From NCBI GenBank assembly GCA_910577165.1, contig CAJTLX010000001.1, forward strand, positions 62,001 to 126,000: a stretch of DNA of 64,000 nt. Direction: 5' to 3'. Shown here one piece after another: positions 51,633 through 60,007 of the stretch (positions within the stretch are counted from its first letter, which is position 1; each line of letters starts with the position of its first letter). The notes beneath the pieces were generated by a model. The model saw only the letters and a list, made by a program, of their open reading frames with translations, was not told the origin of the DNA and made no database searches. The position numbers were made by a program, and so were the translations under genes. This stretch comes from an uncultured Lachnospiraceae bacterium (lineage in GTDB: Bacteria > Bacillota > Clostridia > Lachnospirales > Lachnospiraceae).

Positions 51633-52337
51633 TCAATCACCGAACAGCATTCTCCATTTAAAAAATTCTCTCTTAAATTCCCCGCTGTGAACCCTGCCGA
51701 TTGCAATCTTTAACCCATTGCAAAGCGTAATCTCATGGCTGTTTACACTCTCAATATATTTTAAATTCACGATATATGACCTCTGTACATAAAAAAATCC
51801 AAATGGGGATAAGCCCTGCGCCGTCTCCGATATCTTTCCCTCACAAAAGTGTTCACTGCCATCAAGCATAAGATATCTTAGTTTTCTTCCACTGGTCTCA
51901 ATAAACAGAAGCTCGCTTAAATTTATCCGGATCTGAATTCCAGCAGTATTCTTACAGGAAATAATTCTCTCCTGAACCTTTGTTTTAAAAAAAGACTCCA
52001 TTGCCTCGTCAATCTCCTCCAAATATTTCTTGTCAATGTAGCGAAAGGCATTCACCCTGTAACCCTGTCTGGCCATCTCCGTATGTGAGGTTAAAAAGCA
52101 TATCTTACACTGACTTCCTGAGTTCATCAATTGTTCGGCTATCCAAAAACCGTCTTCGCCATCTGCAAGTTCAATATCCAGAAACAATAAATCTGCATCC
52201 GTATTTTTCATAAAATCCCTTCCGCTGCCATATGCATTGATCTGTGCGGAAATATTTTTCCCCGCACAATAATTTTCAACAGTGGTCTTTATCTTGTTCC
52301 TCCACACTGCCTCATCTTCCACGATACATATTTTCAT
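51633..52337 (-). CDS. LytTR-type response regulator (AgrA-like)
   Basis: 234 residues. Receiver domain 1-120 with acidic pocket Glu7/Asp8, phosphorylation site Asp54 (LLFLDIELADGEDG), Thr82/Ser83 region and Lys104. LytTR DNA-binding domain about 133-232: IRINLSELLFIETSGRKLRYLMLDGSEHFCEGKISE, FYVQRSYIVNLKYIESVNSHEITLCNGLKIAIGRVHSGEFKREFFKW. Its start overlaps the kinase stop by four bases, so the pair is translationally coupled. It probably drives the lipoprotein genes. Confidence 0.93.
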   Translation of the reverse strand: MKICIVEDEAVWRNKIKTTVENYCAGKNISAQINAYGSGRDFMKNTDADLLFLDIELADGEDGFWIAEQLMNSGSQCKICFLTSHTEMARQGYRVNAFRYIDKKYLEEIDEAMESFFKTKVQERIISCKNTAGIQIRINLSELLFIETSGRKLRYLMLDGSEHFCEGKISETAQGLSPFGFFYVQRSYIVNLKYIESVNSHEITLCNGLKIAIGRVHSGEFKREFFKWRMLFGD

Positions 52338-53644
52338 CTTTTCTTCTCCTTTCCGATTACCTCCCTTGGGAGCGCAATACTGATTTTAAACATTGTCTCT
52401 CCGTTTTCTACGACCGACTCCATATAATACTCGCCATAGTATTTTTGGACTATTGCAGCAATATTTTTCAGACCAAATCCATGATTTACCGTATCCGTCT
52501 TTGATGTGATAAAAAATCCTTTTGGGGTATTTATTTTTTTCGCCATGCTATTGCTGACAATAATAAAAAATTCCTTTTTATGTTCTATCAGCTCAACCCG
52601 GATTTTCGGAGCGGCTGTCTGTATGGCTGCTTCTACAGCATTTTGCAATATATTTCCCATCAGCGTTGTAATATCAAACATCTTAAGACTTGTTTTTTCT
52701 GTCAGTTTTCCCGATACGGCAAACTCGATCTTCTCTTTTTCCGCCAAATATAAATAATAATTCAGGATAACGTCAAATAGAGTGTCCCCCGTATGAATTT
52801 TTAAATCAAACTCGTTCTGTATATTCCAAATGGTATCAATATACTCCTTAACTTCCTCCGTCTTTTTTTGGTTGGTCAACTCTCTGAGAACGCCAATATG
52901 ATTTACCAAATCATGCTTAAACTGTCGCACAGCCACCGACTGTTGCAATTGATAATCATACTGCTGCTTTTGCATATACAGAAAAGATTTCAGTTCCTCA
53001 TTCTGCCTGTCCGACAGTATACTTTTAATTGCAAGGCCAAGGATAAGAAAAATGGAATACATTGCCCCCACTATACTGATAAAAAACAATATATAGGCAT
53101 CGAAACCATACATTTCATGATTTTCGTCAAAGGAAACAAAAACAAAATTATAGAACATCTGAAATATACTTTCCTGTATTAGCAATGCCAATTTATACTT
53201 CAATTTTATATCGCACAGATAGACATTATTCTTCTTAAAAAGCTTCCAGTACACCAAAAAATACACCAAAAAAGAAATTAGATAAGCAGTCTCCATCCAC
53301 CATCTTATCTTTGTTCCGTCAATCCCTCCACCAATTAAAATAATCTGTATCAGCATGACGCTGAACGTATCAACAATTCCCGTAAAATACATAATTGCAG
53401 CACTCAGCGCAAGCAGATGCCCCAACCCATCATCAAAAAATAAAGATATGGAAAGCACACTCCAAAAAAGATAGACGATCGGGGAGTTTGTATCAAAAAA
53501 TACATTGTAGGCACCGGCGAACAACATAACCAAAACGGACGCAACAAGAAAAAGCCTGTTCTTTCTTGGACTTAATCTAAAACCATAAAAAATGATAAAA
53601 AGATAGATTAAATAATTTGATATATTATCCACAAGATAAACCAT
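52334..53644 (-). CDS. GHKL sensor histidine kinase (AgrC-like)
   Basis: 436 residues. Six or seven membrane helices occupy residues 5-215, without an extracellular domain of size. A coiled linker contains the phospho-acceptor His244 in RQFKHDLVNHIGVLRELT, and the ATPase has N-box NILQNAVEAAIQ and G-box HGFGLKNI (short GHKL form, as in AgrC). The family senses peptides or other membrane ligands. No agrB/agrD lie next to it; the divergent 40-residue membrane peptide is the only small protein nearby. Partner: the LytTR regulator in the same operon. Confidence 0.92.
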   Translation of the reverse strand: MVYLVDNISNYLIYLFIIFYGFRLSPRKNRLFLVASVLVMLFAGAYNVFFDTNSPIVYLFWSVLSISLFFDDGLGHLLALSAAIMYFTGIVDTFSVMLIQIILIGGGIDGTKIRWWMETAYLISFLVYFLVYWKLFKKNNVYLCDIKLKYKLALLIQESIFQMFYNFVFVSFDENHEMYGFDAYILFFISIVGAMYSIFLILGLAIKSILSDRQNEELKSFLYMQKQQYDYQLQQSVAVRQFKHDLVNHIGVLRELTNQKKTEEVKEYIDTIWNIQNEFDLKIHTGDTLFDVILNYYLYLAEKEKIEFAVSGKLTEKTSLKMFDITTLMGNILQNAVEAAIQTAAPKIRVELIEHKKEFFIIVSNSMAKKINTPKGFFITSKTDTVNHGFGLKNIAAIVQKYYGEYYMESVVENGETMFKISIALPREVIGKEKKR

Positions 53645-53766
53645 GATTACCCCCTAAAGTGAAATAAATTTTCTCAACCTGTATTATACGCGACTTCGGG
53701 AAAAAATCAAATAGGCAAAAGATACCACTCCATTTCTGAAGACTTCTTCTATTTTTGCTTTTTTAT

Positions 53767-53795
53767 TTGAATTTTCTCCCTTTTTATGTTAAAAT
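53767..53795 (+). promoter_or_regulatory. Promoter of the 40-residue membrane peptide
   Basis: TTGAAT (53767-53772), 17 bases, TAAAAT (53790-53795), about 80 bases before the ATG. Confidence 0.65.
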
Positions 53796-53876
53796 AAATA
53801 GGAAGTAATCCTAAGCACGCATTGATTTTTACTTAATCATTGTTATTCTATGGTCTTTTTAAAAGGGGGGAATTTT

Positions 53877-53999
53877 ATGGAAAATAAGGAAGAATTACAG
53901 GAAAAAGAACAGAACAAATCACAGAAAATATGGGATATCTGCTGCCTTGGCGCGCTCTTTGTTATCCTGATTATCTGCTGTTATCTACTGTTAGCTTAA
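53877..53999 (+). CDS. Small membrane peptide, 40 aa
   Basis: ATG at 53877 preceded by AAAGGGGGG at correct spacing and a promoter at 53767-53795. The first 18 residues are charged, with repeated Glu/Lys/Gln; residues 19-40 are hydrophobic with four cysteines in two CC pairs (ICCLGALFVILIICCYLLLA), ending right at the membrane segment. This is a tail-anchored miniprotein, not an exported pro-peptide. It is divergent from the kinase-regulator pair and is followed by a stem-loop. Function unknown; membrane partner of the kinase is one guess. Confidence 0.6.
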   Translation: MENKEELQEKEQNKSQKIWDICCLGALFVILIICCYLLLA

Positions 54000-54000
54000 A

Positions 54001-54027
54001 TAAGGTCAGATACTCCATCTGACCTTA
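54001..54027 (+). other. Stem-loop after the membrane peptide gene (weak terminator or operator)
   Basis: TAAGGTCAGAT and ATCTGACCTTA form a perfect 11-base stem with a 5-base loop. The bases after it are A-rich rather than T-rich, so a classic terminator is doubtful. Confidence 0.55.
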
Positions 54028-54147
54028 TAAAAAAATATTATTTTGGCAATTTCCATAAGACCAATTTTGCAGTATGATATCTGCAATCAAAAACAAGGCG
54101 CGAAAATCGAAAACAAATTTTTACACGCGCCTGAAATGGAGGGTTTT

Positions 54148-55014
54148 ATGGAAAACACAAAAAAACAAAACTGGATGCGGATATGCTTTGGACTGATTGT
54201 CGTTTTAGCTGGCATTATCACGACAATCACCGGCTATCAGCAAAACAAGGACGGCGAGATCACCTCGGAAGATAAAATCCTTTTTGCCGGATATTTTCTT
54301 GTGATTATTGGCATCCTGTTTCTTACCAATGCTCTTATCCGCTGCTTTGCCAAGAAAAAGGTGCAAAATTACAGTGCGTCCGACCGCGCAAAACGCCTCG
54401 CTTACGCGGCATTATTTGCGGCACTCGCCTATATCGGATTTCAGTATTTTCGCTTTGACTTAACTATCGGCAGCGAAAAAACCGCATTCCACCTTGGAAA
54501 TACCTTTGTTGTACTCGCCGCGCTCTTCCTTGGCGGTACCTGGGGTGGCGTGGCGGGCGCGATTGGACTGACCCTCGCCGATTTCACTTCCGGCTATGTC
54601 ACCAGCGCGCCAAAGACTTTTTTCTTAAAACTTTGCATCGGGCTGATTGTCGGACTTGTCGCGCATACCATCTGCCATATCAGCCGCGCGCAGAGCGCGA
54701 AAAAAATTCTGCGAACTGCCATTATCTCATCCATATGCGGGCTGACCTTCAATATTATCGCAGACCCGCTTGTGGGATATTTTTACAAAAAATACCTTTT
54801 CGGGCTGCCGCAGGATATTGCAAAGACACTTGCAAAACTAAGCTCACTTACCACCGCGGTAAATGCCGTTCTCTCCATGATAGCCGCCGTGGTTCTCTAC
54901 CATGCACTTCGTCCGGCACTGGAAAAATCGGGACTCTTCTTCCGGCTTGAAGTGGCGCAGGAAGACGCGGCACAGACCGCGGAATTAAAAAAATTAAGGG
55001 AAATCGCAAAATGA
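54148..55014 (+). CDS. ECF transporter S component, probably for vitamin B6
   Basis: 288 residues from the ATG at 54148 behind GGAGGG. Two N-terminal helices (about 10-30 and 42-65) precede the six-helix ECF S core: RLAYAALFAALAYIGFQYF, then GNTFVVLAALFLGGTWGGVAGAIGLTLADFTSGY, then FFLKLCIGLIVGLVAHTICH, plus two more. ECF S components bind a vitamin and use a shared energising module encoded elsewhere. The next gene is pyridoxal kinase with a four-base overlap (ATGA), so the likely substrate is pyridoxine/pyridoxal. A GC-rich hairpin (AGGCGCG/CGCGCCT) lies just upstream of the RBS and may control translation. Confidence 0.85.
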   Translation: MENTKKQNWMRICFGLIVVLAGIITTITGYQQNKDGEITSEDKILFAGYFLVIIGILFLTNALIRCFAKKKVQNYSASDRAKRLAYAALFAALAYIGFQYFRFDLTIGSEKTAFHLGNTFVVLAALFLGGTWGGVAGAIGLTLADFTSGYVTSAPKTFFLKLCIGLIVGLVAHTICHISRAQSAKKILRTAIISSICGLTFNIIADPLVGYFYKKYLFGLPQDIAKTLAKLSSLTTAVNAVLSMIAAVVLYHALRPALEKSGLFFRLEVAQEDAAQTAELKKLREIAK

Positions 55015-55856
55015 AATATCAGAAAAAACTTGCAGTTATCAATGATTTATCCGGGTATGGGCGATGTTCTTTGACCGTCGCCCTTCCTGTTGTCTCCGCA
55101 ATGGGGGTGCAGTGCTGTCCGGTACCGACCTCAATCCTCTCAAACCATACCGGCTACCCGACATATTTTTTTGACGACTACACCGGGAAACTTCCCTCCT
55201 ACATCGAAAAGTGGAAGGAATTGGAAATTTCCTTTGACGGCATTCTGACCGGATTTTTAGGCTCAGCAGCACAGATCGCGATTGTGGAGGATTTTATCCG
55301 CCATTTTGCCAAAAAAAATAATGAAGATCCACATCACTGCAAGGTGATTATCGATCCGATCATGGGTGATCATGGCAAGGTCTACTCCACATTTACCCCC
55401 GAACTCTGTGATCGCATGAAATCCCTTGCCGCCCACGCGGATATTCTGACTCCTAACCTCACGGAAGCCTGTATCCTAACCGATACCCCCTACCGCCCAC
55501 ATTTTTCTGCAAAGGAACTCGCGTTCCTTTTTGACCGGCTTCACGCGCTCTGTCCGGGCTGTATCGTTCTTACCGGCATGGATGCGGGTGTGTACCTTGC
55601 CAATATTATTTTTGATCCGGTATCGGGTGAAATGATCACACTGCGCAAAAAACGCGTTGCAGCGGAACGCTGCGGCACCGGGGATCTCTTTTCCGCCATT
55701 GTAGCGGCGGGTGTCTTGCAGAATATGTCCCTGTTCACCGCAGTGCAAAAGGCGGCTGACTTTATCTGCCTCTGTTTAAAGGAAACCACTCAATACGATA
55801 TTTCCAGATTCGACGGCGTTGTGTTTGAACCATTTTTAAAATACTTAACACCCTAA
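55011..55856 (+). CDS. pdxY: Pyridoxal/pyridoxamine kinase
   Basis: 281 residues of the ribokinase-like PdxK/PdxY family: start KKLAVINDLSGYGRCSLTVALPVVSAMGVQCCPVPTSILSNHTG, middle YKVIIDPIMGDHGKVYSTF, DILTPNLTEACILTD and anion hole GTGDLFSAIVAAGVL. It phosphorylates B6 vitamers to pyridoxal 5'-phosphate precursors. Coupled with the ECF S component, it makes an uptake-and-trap unit. Its end overlaps the convergent DUF3021 gene by four bases. Confidence 0.94.
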   Translation: MKYQKKLAVINDLSGYGRCSLTVALPVVSAMGVQCCPVPTSILSNHTGYPTYFFDDYTGKLPSYIEKWKELEISFDGILTGFLGSAAQIAIVEDFIRHFAKKNNEDPHHCKVIIDPIMGDHGKVYSTFTPELCDRMKSLAAHADILTPNLTEACILTDTPYRPHFSAKELAFLFDRLHALCPGCIVLTGMDAGVYLANIIFDPVSGEMITLRKKRVAAERCGTGDLFSAIVAAGVLQNMSLFTAVQKAADFICLCLKETTQYDISRFDGVVFEPFLKYLTP

Positions 55857-56314
55857 TCTTTTTTCTCCCTCTCCCGCCGCATTTTCTCCAGATATATATT
55901 CATCGCGTCCGCCTCCCTCTTTCCGCTGCGATATTTCAGATAGGAGGCAAAGACATAGATTCCCATAGAAGTTATGCACATAAGCAGTATCCCGCAAAAT
56001 GTCGGCTCGTACCAACCGTAAAAATACCCGCAGATCAGCGCGGTTGCCGTAACGGCAATATAATGCAGCACATACCGCACCCAACATTCTCTCGGCAATC
56101 GGTCATCATTTGGCATAATCAGTTCCGATTCCACCCCGCACAGAATACTAAGCGACAAAATTTGCGGCAGTGTCAGATAGGGAATTCTTGCGTCCCTTAT
56201 GCTCTCCCCCAAAGTAAACTGAGTAATGCCATACCAAATAGTACAGGCAATTAAAGTGCCAGTTGTAACAGAGGTGGTAACATTAGCCATCCTTTTCAGT
56301 CTTTCTTTCCACAT
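55853..56314 (-). CDS. DUF3021-type membrane protein
   Basis: 153 residues with four membrane helices (about 15-30, 45-60, 82-100 and 103-125) and a basic C-terminus (YLEKMRREREKKD). DUF3021 proteins are the usual partners of LytTR regulators that lack a receiver domain, and probably hold the regulator inactive at the membrane. The gene overlaps the LytTR gene by 32 bases. The start is uncertain; a second Met (MANVTTSV) is nine residues in. Confidence 0.82.
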   Translation of the reverse strand: MWKERLKRMANVTTSVTTGTLIACTIWYGITQFTLGESIRDARIPYLTLPQILSLSILCGVESELIMPNDDRLPRECWVRYVLHYIAVTATALICGYFYGWYEPTFCGILLMCITSMGIYVFASYLKYRSGKREADAMNIYLEKMRREREKKD

Positions 56315-56753
56315 ACAGCCCCAACCTCCTTTTCACTTCCGGGACATACTGCCTTGAGATCACTACCCGCTCTTTATTTTTTAGCACCGCTTCAATGCGT
56401 CCGCCCAAAACGGGTACAAAACGTTCCACCTTATCCAAACTTAAAATCATGGACTTGGAAATCCTGATAAAATCCGTTCCCGAAAACCGCTCTTCCAGCT
56501 CATAAAGCCTGCATTTTAATTCCGCCACATCCTTTAGTCCATAAGCAAATACACGGTTCTCCACGGACTCAAAATAATAGATGCCTTCTAATTCAAGTTT
56601 GCTTATACTGCCATCTGCATAATAACCCGTAAGCGGCTCTTTTTCTTCCACCAGATGCCTTAATGACGCAAGCAGCCGCACATCCGGCTCTCTTGTGCGA
56701 AGGACAATCTCCTCCTCCTCGTCAGGCTCTATTCTCTCAATCCTGATTTTCAT
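56283..56753 (-). CDS. Stand-alone LytTR DNA-binding regulator
   Basis: 156 residues. No receiver domain. The N-terminal ~45 residues are acidic, and the LytTR domain spans about 48-150: ISKLELEGIYYFESVENRVFAYGLKDVAELKCRLYELEERFSGTDFIRISKSMILSLDKVERFVPVLGGRIEAVLKNKERVVISRQYVPEVKRRLG. With DUF3021 it forms the known membrane-inhibited LytTR regulatory pair. It likely controls the exporter in the same operon and its own promoter. Confidence 0.92.
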   Translation of the reverse strand: MKIRIERIEPDEEEEIVLRTREPDVRLLASLRHLVEEKEPLTGYYADGSISKLELEGIYYFESVENRVFAYGLKDVAELKCRLYELEERFSGTDFIRISKSMILSLDKVERFVPVLGGRIEAVLKNKERVVISRQYVPEVKRRLGLYVERKTEKDG

Positions 56754-56755
56754 AT

Positions 56756-57646
56756 TTATCGATTCTTTTTCCTTGCGTTGATCCAGATATACGCTGCAAT
56801 CAACAAGAATACTATCGCGACCAGATAAAGGTACATTGCAGATAAGGAAACTTCATTTCCCAAAAAATACAGTTTACAGTCCACCGACTCCATAATTCCC
56901 TCCACCACCTCATCAGGAAATCCATCCGCGCGCATCTGTTCAAATACCCCGCGCATCGCATGGTTGCGCAACAGGGAAGTCCCATAAGTACCCGGCAAGA
57001 AAGACAAGACCTTCTGCAATCCTGTGCCGAAATTAGAGATTGGCATATAGGCTCCGCAAATAAATCCGTAACCTGCACTTACAATTGTTCCAACCGCGGA
57101 AATCTGTCCCTGTGTGGATAAAAATACATTGATAATTGAGGAGAGTGCCGTTCCAAAAAGTACAACCAACACAATATCCAACAAGATCCACAAAATATCC
57201 GCCACACTCATATACCATCCAACAGAATGTACATACAAAAGTCCCGCACCAAATGCCGCAATACAGACAATCAGCGTGGAAAATACGGTGGCAATATAAT
57301 AGCTTATCGCCAATACCGAACGCTTTACTGGCGCGATCATCAAATCATTTCTTGCACCGCTTACCTTATCCTGCACCATAAGCAAATTTGAGCAGAACGC
57401 AACCGTAACGCAGCACACCGCCAAAATAGAAGAAATCAGCTCTCCGCCAACTGTCGCCGCAATCAGATTATCCGAAACCTGTATTCCCTGCGGTATCGCG
57501 CTGTTAAAGCTGTCCGTGTAAGTCTTCCCAAGAAAAGTCACATACAGTACAAGCAAGATCATTGGCGTAACTAACGAGGTAAAAAACATTCCCTTATCCT
57601 TAAAAAATAATTTGACATTTCGAAAAATCATTGCCTTCAATTTCAT
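56756..57646 (-). CDS. ABC-2 type exporter permease
   Basis: 296 residues with six membrane helices and the ABC-2 pattern: RNVKLFFKDKGMFFTSLVTPMILLVLYVTFLGK, SSILAVCCVTVAFCSNLLMVQDK, GARNDLMIAPVKRSVLAISYY and FICGAYMPISNFGTGLQKVLSFLPGTYG. It exports a drug, lipid or polymer with the ATPase encoded two bases upstream. Last three genes of the operon are this, LytTR and DUF3021. Confidence 0.92.
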   Translation of the reverse strand: MKLKAMIFRNVKLFFKDKGMFFTSLVTPMILLVLYVTFLGKTYTDSFNSAIPQGIQVSDNLIAATVGGELISSILAVCCVTVAFCSNLLMVQDKVSGARNDLMIAPVKRSVLAISYYIATVFSTLIVCIAAFGAGLLYVHSVGWYMSVADILWILLDIVLVVLFGTALSSIINVFLSTQGQISAVGTIVSAGYGFICGAYMPISNFGTGLQKVLSFLPGTYGTSLLRNHAMRGVFEQMRADGFPDEVVEGIMESVDCKLYFLGNEVSLSAMYLYLVAIVFLLIAAYIWINARKKNR

Positions 57647-57647
57647 T

Positions 57648-58661
57648 TTAATTTTCCCCCTGTATCTGCTTTTTCCCTGTTACCGCCAAAAACACATCAT
57701 CCATCTTTCCCTTTACTATCTCATAATCAGAAAAAACTTCCGGATGTGCTAAGATCAATTTGGTTGCTTCCGCCGTGTCCGGCACCAACACTCGGTAGAT
57801 CCCCTCCTCCGACTTTTCTTCTGCGCTTGGTTTCTCCGGTAATCCTTCCCCATTTTTTGTTGTCCCCTGCAATTTTTTTTGCATTCCTGATTTTTTCTTT
57901 GTCGTTCCCAGTTTTTCATAGGCGACCCCAAGTGCGGCAACCTCCTTCTCCTTCGCATGGTACAGTGTAATAAAGTCCCCCGTATAAGTGTTTTTCAGAT
58001 CTAATGGCGTTCCCTCCGCCGCGATCTTTCCCGCATCCAGAATCACAACATAGTCCGCATCCGCTGCCTCCTCCATATAATGGGTGGTAAGAAAGACGGT
58101 CATATTTTCATTTTTTCGCAGCGAATTTACCACCTCCCACACGGTCTGTCTTGTCTGCGGATCAAGTCCCGTCGTTGGTTCATCAAGAATCAAGATCTTT
58201 GGCTTATGCAAAATTGCCCGCGCAATATCCACCCTGCGCCGCTGCCCCCCGGAAAGCTTTCCGACCGCCCTCCTTTCCAGTTCTTTTAACCCTAAAAGCG
58301 CGTCCAATTCTGCAAATCGTTCCGCGAATTTCTGCCCATAAATTCCGTAGAGCGCGGCACGGATTTTCAGATTATCAAAGACACTCAACTGTTTATCCAG
58401 TACCGAATTTTGAAAGACCACCCCAAAACTTTCCCGGATAGCATCCATCTGATTTTCCACATTCTTCCCGTCAATTACTATTTCTCCCGCATCTTTTTTT
58501 AGCTGACCACAAAGCATATTGATTGTTGTACTCTTGCCCGCACCGTTTACCCCAAGAAACGCAAAAAGTTCTCTCTGCTTAACACGAAAACTTAGATCGT
58601 TCACCGCATGAACTTCACCAAAGCTCTTGTGTAAATTGCGGATCTCAATAATATTTCCCAT
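57648..58661 (-). CDS. ABC exporter ATP-binding protein
   Basis: 337 residues from the ATG at 58661 behind AGGGGGACAGGT. Walker A GVNGAGKSTTINML, Q-loop VVFQNSVLDKQLSVFDNL, signature LSGGQRRRVDIARAI, Walker B KILILDEPTTGLDPQ and H-loop FLTTHYMEEAADAD. The C-terminal ~110 residues (including KKKSGMQKKLQGTTKNGEGLPEKPSAEEK) form a charged extension of DrrA-type resistance ATPases. With the downstream permease and LytTR-DUF3021 pair it makes a regulated export unit. Confidence 0.95.
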   Translation of the reverse strand: MGNIIEIRNLHKSFGEVHAVNDLSFRVKQRELFAFLGVNGAGKSTTINMLCGQLKKDAGEIVIDGKNVENQMDAIRESFGVVFQNSVLDKQLSVFDNLKIRAALYGIYGQKFAERFAELDALLGLKELERRAVGKLSGGQRRRVDIARAILHKPKILILDEPTTGLDPQTRQTVWEVVNSLRKNENMTVFLTTHYMEEAADADYVVILDAGKIAAEGTPLDLKNTYTGDFITLYHAKEKEVAALGVAYEKLGTTKKKSGMQKKLQGTTKNGEGLPEKPSAEEKSEEGIYRVLVPDTAEATKLILAHPEVFSDYEIVKGKMDDVFLAVTGKKQIQGEN

Positions 58662-58735
58662 ACCTGTCCCCCTTATCTGCCATATCTGCATATTAAAAAG
58701 CATTACCACTTTCTCCTTGTTTCCGCTTTTCGGCA

Positions 58736-58764
58736 ATTATATTCCTGCATTCGCAATACGTCAA
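58736..58764 (-). promoter_or_regulatory. Promoter of the ABC-LytTR operon with upstream TTGCRAA repeats
   Basis: On the minus strand TTGACG (58764-58759), 17 bases, TATAAT (58741-58736). ATTGCGAAT is in the spacer, and TGCAAAT and TTTCGCAA occur at about 58767-58790, giving three similar half-sites that the LytTR protein could bind. Confidence 0.75.
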
Positions 58765-58811
58765 TGGAATTTGCAGTAAGTTGCGAAATTGGATAGGTAA
58801 GATGCAAATAC

Positions 58812-58855
58812 AAAACGGTGCATGGTATCAATTTTACTTTACCATGCACCGTTTT
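58812..58855. terminator. Perfect hairpin between the second DegV gene and the ABC operon
   Basis: AAAACGGTGCATGGTA (58812-58827) and TACCATGCACCGTTTT (58840-58855), perfect over 16 bases; followed by T-rich sequence in both directions (TTTTTCC on plus, TTTTG on minus). It probably ends the DegV transcript. Confidence 0.75.
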
Positions 58856-59002
58856 TCCTATTATTTTATTGCAAACAACAAAAATATTTGCCGTTTTGCA
58901 GCGCAAATCCAGCGCGGGAAACGAATCAAAACGCAAACATTTTGTTTGTTTCCTACAATTTACTTATAATAAATTTACAATTTTTTCCATAAACTCTGGC
59001 AG

Positions 59003-59845
59003 TCAGGCACTAAAAAACGCCACTGCGATCGCGCCGGGTCCCACATGTGTACCGATCGCACCGCCCACTGTAGTAATTTGCAATTCCTCGATCCCACCCT
59101 TCCAGAGTGCCTCATTATCCCGGATATATTTTTGCAGCAGGGCATCACTTAATCCCGTATAGCCGAGAAAATGCGGCATGGAAAAATCGATTCCGCCCGC
59201 CTTCTTTATCTCCTCGCAGAGAAGATTATTTCCCTGTTTTGAACCGCGCGCCTTGCCAAGGACAACGACTTCGCCCGCCTCCACTGCAACCACTGGCTTG
59301 ATGGAGAGAAGACCGCCCGCAAATGCCGCCGCCTTTGAGATCCTGCCGCCCTTTTTTAAATATTCAAGAGTGTCAAGAAGTGCAACAAGACGAACACGCT
59401 TTTTTGCCTTCTCAAGTTCCTCAGCAATCTCACCCGCCGTTTTTTCCTGTGCGCGCAGACGGATAGCATAATCGATCAACGCGTGTTCCCCCACCGTGAC
59501 ATTCTCACTGTCCACAACAAAAACTTTTCCCTTGTAGGACTGTGCCGCTGTCACTGCACTCTGCCAGGTGCCGGAAAGCTTTGCTGACATTGTGACAACT
59601 ACCGCATCATCGCCGTTTTCCACCGCCCTTTTATATGCTTCCTCAAAGACGAATGGCGTTGCCTGGCTGGTATGCGGCAGCTCGTCCCTCTCAACTAATT
59701 TCTCATAAAATTCTCTGTGTGACAGATTGATTCCATCTAAAAATTCCTCTTCTCCAAAGGTAACCGTCAGCGGAATAAACTCAAAATTCTCCACATTTTC
59801 CACAATCATATCCGATGCAGAATCGGTAATAATCCTAATTCCCAT
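59003..59845 (-). CDS. DegV family fatty-acid-binding protein, copy 2
   Basis: 280 residues with the DegV motifs: IITDSASDMIVENV, SQATPFVFEEAYKRAVENGDDAVVVTMSAKLSGTWQSAVTAAQSYKGKVFVVDSENVTVGEHALIDYAIRL, LEYLKKGGRISKAAAFAGGLLSIKPVV and the C-terminal GAIGTHVGPGAIAVAFF, which contains the His-Gly carboxylate-binding loop. It is more typical of canonical DegV than copy 1 at 38082. It is monocistronic, ending in a hairpin at 58812-58855. A fatty-acid carrier role is known for the family. Confidence 0.92.
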   Translation of the reverse strand: MGIRIITDSASDMIVENVENFEFIPLTVTFGEEEFLDGINLSHREFYEKLVERDELPHTSQATPFVFEEAYKRAVENGDDAVVVTMSAKLSGTWQSAVTAAQSYKGKVFVVDSENVTVGEHALIDYAIRLRAQEKTAGEIAEELEKAKKRVRLVALLDTLEYLKKGGRISKAAAFAGGLLSIKPVVAVEAGEVVVLGKARGSKQGNNLLCEEIKKAGGIDFSMPHFLGYTGLSDALLQKYIRDNEALWKGGIEELQITTVGGAIGTHVGPGAIAVAFFSA

Positions 59846-59889
59846 ATTTTACCATATCCTTTCTGTGCCTTATTTTTAACGGCTTATAG

Positions 59890-59989
59890 CAAAAAGTTCC
59901 CCACTTCTAAGGTGGTAAGAGTGCGTCACTCTAAGGCAACAAGAAATCCCCCAGTTTTAAAGTGGTGGGAGTTTATCATTCTAACCGTA
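59890..59989. repeat. Two imperfect 50-base tandem repeats
   Basis: Units 59890-59939 and 59940-59989 share CCCCA-TT-TAA-GTGGT-GAGT-TCA-TCTAA in order. Each contains two small hairpins (CCAC...GTGG, and in unit 1 AGAGTG-CGT-CACTCT). Located between the DegV gene and the acyltransferase stop. No protein or known element; possibly a relic of a mobile element end. Confidence 0.7.
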
Positions 59990-60007
59990 ATAGTTTTACC
60001 CGCCGTT

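Noticed and set aside
53877..53999. AgrD-type cyclic-lactone peptide next to the AgrC-like kinase
   Set aside because: It ends in a membrane helix without the charged C-terminal tail of AgrD, and no AgrB protease gene is present.
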